47,500 nt of DNA from Chrysomallon squamiferum. Its lineage: Eukaryota; Mollusca; Gastropoda; Neomphalida; Peltospiridae. This document shows, one piece after another, positions 12,370-22,578 of this stretch. Position numbers and translations under genes: made by a program. Where the stretch lies: NCBI GenBank assembly GCA_012295275.1, contig CM022673.1:7835311-7882810 (forward strand). The letters are read 5' to 3'. Positions within the stretch are counted from its first letter, which is position 1. Every line of letters begins with the position of its first letter. Below the pieces are notes generated by a model. That model did no database searches. It saw only the letters and a list, made by a program, of their open reading frames with translations, and was not told the origin of the DNA.

Positions 12370-13369
12370 AAGAAGAAGAAAAAGATTTAAAAAATGGTTC
12401 AAAACTAAAAAGTATGTAAAAAAAAGTTACAAACAAAAATCAGAAAAAAAAGAAGAAGAAAAACCGAAGTGTAAAAAAGGAAATAAAATTCAACAGCCAC
12501 AGCCTAGTCAGAGTAACCTGGTAACTATAAATGCATTGAATCTAAAATAGTAAAAATAGCCTGCAGCATCTGATAGCAGCCGAACAAACTACACAGTAAC
12601 AAAACCATCCAATCAATTAGCCTGCCACTTAAGTCATCATGCCAAGATAATCCAAACTGATTCTTTTTCTGGCTATTTGAGACCAAAAATAGCCGTGTTA
12701 TCTGTGCTAAGTAGTTTTAATATACACCGAAATAGTACAGACAAGCTTTGTTTTGATCGACTATCGGTTCTCGAGTACATTAACCTTACAGTTAAGTATT
12801 CAAAGATTTAAAGGAAAAAAAAAAAAAAAAATTCTATTCGGTTAATCAAAACAAAATAAGCAGAGTACAAATGAAAATAAATATAAAAGTCCAAAAAGGA
12901 ATTAATTCGATTATTTATCTGATGAATTATATAAACTAAAAACGATTTCATTTACAGCTGAAATGAGAAAAAACAAGCATACGTGATTTTGTTTTTCAAA
13001 AATCTTTCCCACTTCCATATTTTTATTTTCTTTGACAATATTTCTCGCTTTTCACGTATTATCCTTTTTCTCAGAAAAGAGGTACACTGACACACATTAT
13101 TTATCTATATTTTAACCAATAATCCATTTATTTACTAATAAAATATAACTAAAAAATATGGATGGAAAAAAATGGATGGAAAAAAATATATTGGAAAAAA
13201 ACCCCAAAAATGTAAATATTAAAAATTAAAAAAATAAAATACAAACAAAACCACACCAAAAAAAATAACAACTACTGTCTATATAAAAAATACAATCACA
13301 CATATTTTTACCATAATAATGGAGATTCTACAAAAATACATTATGAAATAATTAAAATGGAAATCTTAC
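11562..13369 (-). other. 1.8-kb intron
   Basis: Holds (AAG)n and (AAT)n arrays at 12328-12380 and a non-repetitive block at 12480-12790. No exon is recognised. Confidence 0.8.
12328..12380. repeat. (AAT)n-(AAG)n microsatellite
   Basis: AAT units followed by about 13 AAG units, giving a pure purine run on the plus strand. Confidence 0.9.
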
Positions 13370-13423
13370 CTTGAGATCACCAAGTGCTACACTGCAGGCC
13401 AACTCTGTGACACATCCAGCAGC
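13370..13423 (-). CDS. HDAC4: HDAC4-like coding exon 15 (54 nt)
   Basis: Acceptor ATTTCAG|GCTGCT, donor CTCAAG|GTAAGA, phase 0 on both sides. It encodes AAGCVTELACSVALGDLK, aligning with human AVGCVVELVFKVATGELK. Because it is exactly 18 codons, skipping it would keep the frame but delete part of the catalytic fold. Confidence 0.94.
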
Positions 13424-13934
13424 CTGAAATTAAAATGTGACATGTAGTTAATATGTCTACAAACACAACTAATGTTTTTACTGTGCAACACAAATATGAC
13501 ATACTGTGTAGCACAGATATAACAAGAGTTACTGACATATGGTTAGTGACACAAACCTAACATGGTTACTGTGAAACATAAGCATTTGACATTGTTACTG
13601 TGTAACACAAGCATTTGACATATGGTTACTGTGTAACACAAGTATGACATGGTTACTGTGTAATACAATCACCGCTTCCTGTGTAACATACTCTTGCTGA
13701 ACAACACAAAATTGACTTACAATTTACTGTATATCATGAAATATTAACAAACATCGAACCAATTGAACCAATTCATCGATGAGAATATCATTTTCACTGA
13801 TAAACTTTATTAAGGATGTTTACCAATAATCATATCAATTCTTTTAATGAATAAAAAAAAGGTGATATTTATTGATTTAAACAATTTTAAGAAAATATAA
13901 ATTAATAATTTAAATCAAAAAATTTATTTTTTAC
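13424..13934 (-). other. Intron, 511 bp, with short minisatellite
   Basis: The part nearest the downstream exon (about 13480-13690) repeats a phrase around GGTTACTGTGTAACACAAG. The rest is AT-rich. Confidence 0.8.
13480..13690. repeat. Degenerate minisatellite, unit about 30-40 bp
   Basis: Four to five copies of a phrase around GACATGGTTACTGTGTAAC. Each carries the small inverted repeat GTTAC-TGT-GTAAC. Confidence 0.75.
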
Positions 13935-14035
13935 CATTCTGGCTGCTGAAGAGGTGTGCATCTCATTCCACACTGTGTCTGAGTCGATCCCAACACCTCC
14001 ACAGTGCAAGAGACAGAACCGAGTAGGAGGTGAAT
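13935..14035 (-). CDS. HDAC4: HDAC4-like coding exon 14: deacetylase domain
   Basis: Acceptor CTCCTTGCAG-type (TTGCAG|ATTCACC), donor AGAATG|GTAAAA, 101 nt. It encodes [D][18 protein letters not shown] and then [15 protein letters not shown]. The Cys of HCGG matches the fourth structural zinc ligand (human C751). VDSDTxWNExHxxxAxR is a family hallmark. Confidence 0.95.
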
Positions 14036-14423
14036 CTGCAATTAAACAGCTCATACGTAACAACACTGGACAAACAGCAGAAAGCATTTTTAACAATGGC
14101 TTCAGAGGCAAGAAAAGAAGAAGATTTCTTAGGTAATCTCAAGGAACAAAAACAAAAACAGTTCTCCAAAGCAACGCACATAAATGCAAAATATTCTCTA
14201 ACCAACAGATTAAATATGAAAAGAAAACGATATACTCTCATCAGACTAACTATAAAAAGAAAGTATTATTACATGCTGACCAGAACAAATATAAAAGGAA
14301 AACCTTACATTATCACCAGACTAAATATGAAAAAAAAAAAAAAAAATTTCAATAACAGTGTGGTAAAATGCTGTTTTTAATTTACTTCCTAAATTGTAAA
14401 TTGTTTAATCTGCTACAACTCAC
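14036..14423 (-). other. Intron, 388 bp
   Basis: A run of related short phrases (ATATGAAAAGAAA-like) occurs at about 14210-14345. No gene is seen. Confidence 0.75.
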
Positions 14424-14526
14424 CTAATAATTTCTGTCGACTTAGATTTGGTCCGTATATTAATGTATGAAGTTCGGTATGACAACTCTGTAATTCTTCC
14501 ATTGTGGCTTTTCTTGAACGAACAGT
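14424..14526 (-). CDS. HDAC4: HDAC4-like coding exon 13: deacetylase domain
   Basis: Acceptor TTTTACTTCAG|ACTG, donor TTATTAG|GTGAGT, 103 nt. It encodes [18 protein letters not shown] and then [16 protein letters not shown]. This aligns with human HDAC4 [21 protein letters not shown]. Phases 0 and 1 fit both neighbours. Confidence 0.95.
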
Positions 14527-15101
14527 CTGAAGTAAAACAGAAAATTTTATATTATCATTAGCATAAGATTATCACTTATGATAAAGTATACTGTTTTTAA
14601 TCTATGCCTACCTGCCTGTACATATGTGTGTATGTATGTATGCTTGTGTCTGGGTCTGCCTATCAGTGAGTGAGTGTGTCTGTATGCATGTATATAAATT
14701 TCCACAACTTAAACAAGATGATAAAGGTGTGTTTTTCTTTCTTTTTTTCAATTCTTGAATTATTATGGTTATGAAAAGTATTAAATATAAAATTACAAGA
14801 GACAAAACATATATAAATTTCTAAAAAAAAAAAAAAAAACTGTTTAATTTGAAAAATAATGTTTTATTCAAGACTAAACTGAAAATAACACTGTAAATGT
14901 CAGTGACAAAAAAAAAAAGTAAAAAAAAAATAAATAAATGAAATAAAAAAGTTCTAAACATAATAAATAAAACATTGATTAAAACAATAATAATAATAAA
15001 AAAAAAAAAAAAAAAAGATTAGTAAGAAATGACTATAACCAAAAATGTAATCAATACTAACCAGAAAAAAAAAAAAAAAAAAAAAATTTTGTGACGCTGA
15101 C
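14527..15101 (-). other. Intron, 575 bp
   Basis: AT-rich with poly-A runs near 14820, 14910, 15000 and 15065. No other feature is seen. Confidence 0.8.
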
Positions 15102-15487
15102 CTCACATCGAGCAACGAGGTTACATTCCTGTAACCGTGACCAGATGCTCTGAATCCTGCCTGCGTGTTCCAGATGACTGGAACTGTTCCCGCACGTGCA
15201 CTCGTGCTTCAGCATGGCTGTGTCGTAGGCCAGCCCCGTGGTGAAGGTGTACGACACTGGGCCTGTGTCCTGCGGTTTCTGGGGTGGCACCGAGAACGTC
15301 ACGAGTGGGCTGGACTGCGTGCGCGACAGAGTGCGATGATGAGACGGCCCACGATGCCGTGCCTTGGTCACCTCACGCTGCAGGTTTATGTATTGTTCAT
15401 GGTCGCGCTGATGTTTCTCTGGTTCACTGGTTGTCTCGTCCATCGTACTCTCTCCCATCTCCCGTGACTTCTCGATTCTTTCATCTC
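15102..15487 (-). CDS. HDAC4: HDAC4-like coding exon 12: third 14-3-3 site, start of deacetylase domain
   Basis: Acceptor ATGCCTGCAG|GAGATG, donor TGTGAG|GTCAGC, 386 nt, the longest exon. It encodes an acidic linker, then [14 protein letters not shown] (the Ser632-type site), [14 protein letters not shown], and [19 protein letters not shown]. The CxC..H cluster supplies the class IIa structural zinc ligands (human C667, C669, H675). The 5' boundary is uncertain because of the phase mismatch. Phase-0 alternatives would start a little further in, after ATCGAG or CGGGAG. Confidence 0.92.
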
Positions 15488-15772
15488 CTGCAGGCATTTT
15501 TTAAAAAATGTAGTGTAATTAATTTTGTTTGTTAACAAAACAGTTAAGTCATAGTACTGCATTATGAGCAGACAGTGGATTTTGAATTCTTATTTGCTAT
15601 CAAATATGTTGTTTCAGTTTTGAATAAGGATGATCGGAAGAAATTTGAGTGCTGAACTTTAAGGCCTACACTTTTTCTAATTTTTTTTCTCATAACTGTC
15701 TTCCTAATTTTACCAGCTAACATTTCAACATTACCGACATCATCAACATCATCAACATTCTGACTGACTTAC

Positions 15773-16004
15773 CTGTGCCAGCTTGACTTCGGCTTCTTCA
15801 TCCACATTTTCCATGTGACTCTTGCTGCCAGCTCGCTGGAGCACCGTCTGTCGTATATGCTGCTTCAGGTAAATCTTCTGATCCTTGATGTACTGTTCAT
15901 GCTGCTGCTGCTGTTGCTGCTGTAGAAGCTGCTGCTGTTGCTGGAACACCGGGTGACCAAGAGGGAGTGGTGCTGACTGTGTGCGACTCAATGGGCGATG
16001 GTGT
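15773..16004 (-). CDS. HDAC4: HDAC4-like coding exon 11: second 14-3-3 site
   Basis: Acceptor TACCTTACAG|ACACC, donor GGCACAG|GTAAGT, 232 nt. It encodes [R]HHRPLSRTQSAPLPLG, then a Gln run, HEQYIKDQKIYLKQHI, and an acidic end, ENVDEEAEVKLAQ. RPLSRTQSAPLP equals the human HDAC4 Ser467 site (RPLGRTQSAPLP). The donor is excellent and leaves phase 0, which does not fit the usual acceptor of the next exon (see findings). Confidence 0.93.
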
Positions 16005-16664
16005 CTGTAAGGTAAAGCATACATACTGAAGAAATGGAGGTTGTTCAGAAACAAAATATGTAACACGACTGTTATTTAACTAAGTAGTTTGATATATAAC
16101 CAGCTTTATGCTGGTATATGCCGACTGTTATAATCTCTGAGAGAATGATATTAAATATGTTAGGTAAATATATCTCAGGATTTCAGTGGAGTAAATAAAT
16201 GTATGCTTATAGATGTGCAGATCAAATTTGAACGTTTCTCCCTCTGTGTGTGTTTAAATGTTTTTTTTTGTTTTATAAATACACATTAAACATCAAAGAA
16301 CAACTTTAACGATGATGTTCTAATAACCTCAAAGGAAACTGACTGACTCATTCATTTACTCACAGACTTATTCATTCAGTTAATGACTCATAAATCATTC
16401 GGATAATTACTTACACACTCTTGTTACAATCTTACTTCTTCAGTATTCAATTGACAATTTACACATTATTCATTTACTCAAGTCTTAATACATACTCATC
16501 CGATCATTCAGTTAATGACTCGTACATCACTCGTGTACATTCAGTTAACAACTCACTCACTCACTGATCACTCTTATTACACACTTACTCATTCAGCTGT
16601 TGGGTTAGTAAACCTGTACATCACTTACACACTGCGGCTGCAGCTGAGTTAGTAACGTACGTAC
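16005..16664 (-). other. Intron, 660 bp
   Basis: Much of 16338-16630 is a degenerate repeat built on ATTCAGTTAATGACTCA. It includes two TGACTCA (AP-1 type) words at 16344-16350 and 16384-16390. Confidence 0.75.
16338..16630. repeat. Degenerate repeat of ATTCAGTTAATGACTCA
   Basis: Scattered related copies of CATTCAGTTAATGACTC and CACTCACTC phrases. Unit boundaries are blurred. Confidence 0.55.
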
Positions 16665-16821
16665 CTGTGAAGACGATGTGCGGGGTGGGGTGGCTCTGTC
16701 AGACCGGATGCTGACGGTGGAATGGTGTATGGACTAATAACAGGACTGCCAAGCTTGCCTTGAGCGGCCGCTGCAGCTAAATACGCCTGGCTTGAACCAG
16801 GAGGGAATTCGGTTTCTATAA
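16665..16821 (-). CDS. HDAC4: HDAC4-like coding exon 10
   Basis: Acceptor TTCTGCTTGCAG|TTATAG, donor TTCACAG|GTACGT, 157 nt, phases 1 and 2. It encodes [F]IETEFPPGSSQAYLA and then a short poly-Ala and Pro-rich stretch ending HPAHRLHR. It leads into the second 14-3-3 motif encoded by the next exon. HindIII-, NotI- and EcoRI-like hexamers and octamers occur but lie in a sensible coding frame. Confidence 0.9.
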
Positions 16822-16880
16822 CTGCAAGCAGAAATTAGAAAGAAAAAATATTTTAGATAAATATTTTAGATAAAAAAATA

Positions 16881-17083
<203 letters not shown>

Positions 17084-17158
17084 GGGAATTCATGTTTCTA
17101 TAACCACAAACAGAATTTAGAAAGAAAAATGTATTTTTGTTAAATAAAATATTCCTGC
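17084..17158 (-). repeat. Copy of the exon-10 acceptor region (copy A)
   Basis: Matches 16803-16850, including the first 19 nt of the exon at 16821 and its polypyrimidine tract. The acceptor AG has become GG in gene sense (TTGTGG for TTGCAG). It is flanked by triplet arrays on both sides. Confidence 0.85.
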
Positions 17159-17265
17159 CACTACTACTGCAACTACAACTACAACTACAACTACAACTAC
17201 AACTACAACTACAACTACAACTACAACTACAACTACAACTACAACTACAACTACTACTGCTACTG

Positions 17266-17303
<38 letters not shown>
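17159..17303. repeat. (CTACAA)n and (CTA)n array
   Basis: About 17 hexamer units followed by CTACTG and CTA units. Confidence 0.95.
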
Positions 17304-17381
17304 GGGAATTCAGGTTTCTATATAACCACAAACACAATTTAGAAAGAAAAATGTCTTTCTGTTAAATAAAATATTCCTGCC
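17304..17381 (-). repeat. Copy of the exon-10 acceptor region (copy B)
   Basis: Nearly identical to copy A, including the lost AG. It differs from A by a few substitutions and a 2-bp TA insertion, so A and B share a more recent common source than either does with the true acceptor. Confidence 0.85.
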
Positions 17382-17487
17382 ACTACTACTGCTGCTGCTG
17401 CTAATGATAGTAGTAGTAGTAGTAGTAGTAATGATAATAATAAAAATAATAATAATAAAAAAATAATAATAATAATAATAATAATAA
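17382..17487. repeat. Mixed triplet array (CTA, CTG, TAG, AAT)
   Basis: Short blocks of different triplets end to end. Confidence 0.9.
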
Positions 17488-18179
17488 AACCAGTCCTCTT
17501 CCATACTACTAAATATTATCCTAAGATTAAGAAAATTAGCAGTGACGAAAATAAATTCCCACATTTTTGTTATTATCATCATTATTATTATTATTGTTAT
17601 AAAAATATCTTTATTATTACTAACCAGTTCAGAGTTAAATATGTTAATCTGTTGATAACAGCTTGAAATTAACAAGATGTCATACTTCTGAATGTGTGCC
17701 ATATTTACACGGTGTTTGCAGACATCACAAAATATCAGTTATCATCATACAGACATTACAGAACATGGATACACAGTCACAGACATAAGGCACAATTCCT
17801 TCAGACAGAGGAGCCATTATGTCATACAAAATACACACACACATTTTTTCGCACTATTTTTTTAATTCTTGTTGATTCCGAGGCCTCTACCTGATCTTTT
17901 AGCCTTGTAATTAATCTAAAAGTTGCTATCCGAGGTGAAAATCTGCACCTGTCAGTTTGTAATGAATGGGATTAAATATCTGTACTTGTTTCATTATGAC
18001 TGAATGTCTTGCATTTTTTTTACAATCAACTCTATTAAAATACACAACTTCAAAGATATTCTTTCTTTTACAGAATATTATAAATATTTTATTACCTACT
18101 GATTGCTTTAAAAAAAAATTAAGAAAGACTTGCCTAAAGGGGGAAAGTTAAGTTTTGACAGTTTTTTTTTTTTACTTAC

Positions 18180-18303
18180 ATGGCAATGCACTGAAATAAC
18201 CTGGTAGAGTATTTGGCAACATGGGACCTAATGGCAGACCTAAACGAACAGCGTTTACTCTCAGCTCATCTTCAGACGACACACTACTTGATGTTGATGC
18301 TTG
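18180..18303 (-). CDS. HDAC4: HDAC4-like coding exon 9
   Basis: Acceptor TTATTTTGCAG|CAAG, donor TTGCCAT|GTAAGT, 124 nt, phases 0 and 1. It encodes QASTSSSVSSEDELRVNA and ends GPMLPNTLPGYFSALP. Phases fit both neighbours. The sequence is a linker with a Ser-rich start and no known domain. Confidence 0.88.
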
Positions 18304-18329
18304 CTGCAAAATAAATTAGTTTATTCATA

Positions 18330-18990
18330 TTTAAATAAAAATTAACAAAATTAACAATAAAAATAAGCAAGTAAACAAACGTAAATAAATAAAATTAACA
18401 ATAAATTATGGTTTTTTTTCATTCATCGTCATAAATAATAAGTAAATAAATAAAAAGTAAATAAATAAAATTAACAATAAATAAATTAACAAAGTTTTTT
18501 TCATTAAATAAATAAATAAAAATAAATAAATAAAATTAACAATAAATTAATAAGATAACCAAGTTTTTTTTTTTCATTTATCATAATAAATAATAAGTAA
18601 ATAAATAAAATTAACAATAAATAAATAAGATAACAAAGTTTTTTTCATTCATCATCATAAATAATATGTAAACAAATAAAATTAACAATAAATAATTAAG
18701 ATAACCAAGTTTTTTCTTTCATCATAAATAATAAATAAATAAATAAACATTAATAAATAAAATTAACATAAATAAATAAGATAACCAAGTTTTCTCTTTC
18801 ATTATCTTAACACATAAAGAAAAAAAAAAAAAGTAAACAAACAAAATAAATAAGCAGATAGGCAACCAAATAAACAAATAAAATAAAAAGATAGTTTTTT
18901 TCATTCTTTATCATAATAGATAAACAAATAATAAACATAAATAAATATAAATAAATAAATAAATAAATAAATTATTATTATAATCTAAAT
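18330..18990. repeat. Imperfect minisatellite, unit about 67-105 bp
   Basis: About seven copies of a unit with AAATTAACAATAAATAAATA, AGATAACCAAG, a T-run and CATTCATCATAAATAATAAG. The T-run recurs at about 18411, 18495, 18562, 18639, 18709, 18788 and 18894. Confidence 0.85.
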
Positions 18991-20168
18991 ACAGAAAGGA
19001 AATGATAACACACTAACATATCATACATCATTATCAACAATTTCAAAATTTACCAGACACCCCTTACAACTATATTTAAAGAACCCTTCCAGAGAAATAC
19101 ATTATCATCATTTTTTAAATTAAAGCCAATCAACCCTGGAAACTAACGAGCAACTGTCCCACCAAGAGAACAATGTAAATGAAAATGATGAACATGGGGA
19201 AGTCACAGAGGGTTAAGGAATGGATACCATTTATGAACTGTTCTAGCAGTATCATCTGTTATCACCTCTGGAATTCAGATTCACAAATGCCAGGAAACAA
19301 GCGTTAGTCCATCTTTACAAATAGTTAAATGGAATCTTATTGAATATAGTCACGTGTTCGGTATGTTTTATTTTTGTCATTTCAACATACCGCAAGAAAT
19401 GGCCATGAACTTTTAATCCATTTTCAAATTAGATTATTTGCAGCAACTCTACAGGAACACCAAAGTACTCACACGTAGGCATATATCAATGTATTCTGAC
19501 AGCCTTGTGATTCGTATCATGTGGATTTACGAACAACTGATTAAAATTTTCAAAAGTAAATGGAACTCACATGGGTTATTTAGTTTCTACACTTCACATG
19601 TATTCTATAATTAATTTACCCAAATAATAAATAACAAATATCATTTGAAAATAATTATTTTCTTTTAATTATAAATTAAAGAGACTAAAAAGAACATTTT
19701 AAAACTTGCCTAACATGCCTTGCACACACACACACACACACACACAAACAGCCTCTACACCAACATATAAACACACACAAAACACACACACACACACACA
19801 CCCTGTAATTTGCTATCCATAATAAATCTTTCTTCTTTTTTTTACCCCCCTGAAACCTCCATTTCAAACATTGCTGTAATATATGTAAGTGTCTGAATTC
19901 GTGCCAAAACCCTTTTTTTTTTTGGTTCTTTTGAGAACAGAAAACTGTTCGGTGCATGCAATTTATAAATCAGTTCTTTTGAGTGACTGAATCATGCATG
20001 CATATACAGTATAGCTAAATTAAAACTTTTTTTTTTTTTACATTTTAAAATCTATCTTATGCTATCTATCTATCTAATCTATCTATCTACATATAAAAGA
20101 CTGATACCAGTACAGAGAGATAGCTATAGATGGAGACAATTTTAAAATTTTCATATCAAGAAAATCAC

Positions 20169-20170
<2 letters not shown>

Positions 20171-20202
<32 letters not shown>

Positions 20203-20204
20203 AT
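20171..20204. repeat. (CAG)n-(CAT)n tract in gene sense
   Basis: Intronic, about 50 bp past the donor of the exon at 20257. It is in frame with that exon and would read as His and Gln repeats if the intron were retained. Confidence 0.9.
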
Positions 20205-20256
20205 AATGACTATGCCTCTGACTAGAACAGTGACTATCATAAAAGATGCTACTTAC

Positions 20257-20388
20257 TGAGGAGTGACCAGATGTAGGAGGTCGACCAAGTGAAATGTTGG
20301 GCATTGATGGTGATGTGTACAGATTACTCAAATCAGTGGCGCCATAGGCCAGCCCAGGGCGAAATGGGAATGGGTAGTTGTTGCTGTC
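20257..20388 (-). CDS. HDAC4: HDAC4-like coding exon 8
   Basis: Acceptor TTACTTTCAG|GACAG, donor TCCTCA|GTAAGT, 132 nt, phase 0 on both sides. It encodes DSNNYPFPFRPGLAYG and then LYTSPSMPNISLGRPP, the latter matching the vertebrate LYTSPSLPNITLGLP motif. The reading frame stays open for many codons past the donor, through His and Gln repeats, but the donor is strong and the phases fit the next exon. Confidence 0.93.
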
Positions 20389-21656
20389 CTGAAAGTAAAA
20401 ATTACACAAAATTCACTTTTATCATTTTACTTACAATTCCAGACTGTTTTAATCAAGCTGCTAGATCCATAAAGAAAAAGAAAAAAAAAAAAATGAACAC
20501 AAATCGGTGCTAAATAAACCATAACATTAATCATTGAAAAAGTTCAATTTTTCAAACCTGAAACACAAGATGAATGGATTACTAACTCAGTATGGATGGT
20601 TGGATGGAAAGATATTCAGTATATAGGTGGGAGAATGGACTGAGAAACTTCTTAATGGATTTGATGTAACTGCTTATCAATGAGAAGGAATGTATAGAGG
20701 GAAAGACTGTGCCCCAGATGAACTATCAGATGACTGAATTAATATTTATTTTTACATTCACTGAAGAAAAAGAAATAATGAAAGTAAGACAACCATCCAA
20801 AATTGCGAAAGAATCATATTAATTTTGTTAGGCATTACCATTAATATGTTTTTCAAAGACAAATTTTCATTTTTCTCCATCAGACATCACACTCAAAATC
20901 ACAAATTTGCAATGAAAAAAAAATAATAATAAATAAAATAATATAAAAAAAAAAAAAAAAAAAAAATAAATAAATAAATAAAATAATAATAATAATATAA
21001 AATAAAAATATATGTATATAAAAAAAAAAAAAAAAAATTTTATAAAAAAAAATAAAGAAATAAAATATCCCAGATGCCCTCATCTTGGAATGTTAGGAGA
21101 AAATGTAAACTCAGATATAACTGTTGACAACATAAAAGAGATTCTGAAAGGGAACTTCCTGTTGTGTGTGGAGTGCCAACATTCTACACCTATCTCTTGT
21201 CTGATACTTGTCTATTCACAGCACAGGTTGCCTTGACTCAGAATCAGTGGCAACGCTAAGTGCAACACTCAAAAAAAACAAAGAAGAGTACACCTGGAAT
21301 CACAAATACACTTTTTTATATTTAATTTCTAACTTAAAAAACAAACAAAAAACCCCACAAAAAATGATAATTAAAAAAAAATTATTATTACTTTTTTGTC
21401 ATGAAAACTAGAATGAGGAGGGCATGTTTTTCTAAACTATTTTTTTTTAATTATATTAATTATTTATCTGCTAAAAAAAAAACATCACAGTATAGTTAGT
21501 TTACTTATAATTTTGTAAAAGAAAGTCTGCACACATTAAGATATATTCCTATAAATTAACAGCACGGGGTCTTTTTATATGTAACCTTCTTATTTGGAGG
21601 TATTTTCAGGAACATGAAAGAACTGAGTGTATACTAACAGACAGAAAGTCAAAGCC

Positions 21657-21785
21657 AGGGAGCAAAAGGAAAAAGAAGGGAAGGAAGGAGAGAGAATGAT
21701 AGAGAACAATGGGGGAGAAAGATTGAGGAGGAAAGGAAGAGAAAGAAGGGAAGGAAGGAAGAAGAGAAAAAGGAAAAGAGAGTGA
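21657..21785. repeat. Long purine-rich tract (GGAA/GAGA)
   Basis: About 130 bp with few pyrimidines. The phrase AGAAGGGAAGGAAGGA occurs twice. Confidence 0.85.
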
Positions 21786-22578
21786 TGTATATTTGTGTGT
21801 ATGCGTCTGTGTGTACTTGATTATACTTAATGACTAGAAGAAACATTCGAAGATTAACTGAATCAGAGATATGACATTAGGTATTAAAATCAGACACTAT
21901 CAGCGATCTAAATCAGTTCTGCTACAGTTGATGGGAAATTCACTTTCTGCTAAACATTTTAGATAAGAGAATGGAAATACCATATTTATCAGCACATTCT
22001 GCAAGTGCCAAAAAGGTGAAGAAAAAAAAAAAAAAAACATGAAAAAAAACCTTGATGAAAAAATATTAAATAAAACCCCCCAGAAAGGTTGAATATTACA
22101 TTTAAAAAAAAAAAAAAAAAAAAAATAAAAATAATAAATAAATAAGTAACAATAATAAAAATTCAAAAAAAGATTTAAAATCAGAATCAATAGTAAAGAT
22201 TACAAAAATGTGATATCCTCAGATGATATTCACATCAGGCAAAAACAAAGATAAAATAAATGGAATAAAAATTACAGATCCCAAGTCTGCTTTGTTAATA
22301 ATGAACTGTTCTTCAGTACACACCGCATTTAAACATTAATTAACATTCAAAAAACACCCCAATCTAAAAATCACTTAATATTCATGAATTACAATTCTTA
22401 GCTCCACCCATCCACGTTTAGATCTGACCTGCGACACCAAGTTGAGACAGCTTGAAGCCACACCCCACCGTAAATAAAATGTGTATTCTACAAACGAGGA
22501 TACATCTGTTTTATAACTGAGGTTTGAAGAGGACATACTGCTGTGATGGAAGAGTTTAATTTAAAAGTGTTTACTCAC

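Larger units (their letters stand above)
18304..20256 (-). other. 1.95-kb intron
   Basis: Begins (gene sense) with a (CAG)n and (ATC)n tract. Its centre is a non-repetitive block at 19090-19600 with a 9-bp inverted repeat. It ends in an imperfect minisatellite at 18330-18990. No exon is recognised. Confidence 0.8.

Noticed and set aside
14030-14380. Plus-strand open frame of 116 codons
   Set aside because: Antisense to an HDAC exon edge and an intronic repeat. Composition is Lys/Asn-rich and repeat-driven.
15165-15535. Plus-strand open frames opposite the 386-nt exon
   Set aside because: Shadows of GC-rich HDAC coding sequence. The minus-strand frame has clear deacetylase motifs.
16665-16821. 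EcoRI, HindIII and NotI recognition words suggesting vector sequence
   Set aside because: They lie in an exon with correct phases and continuous family-like coding; chance in a GC-richer exon.
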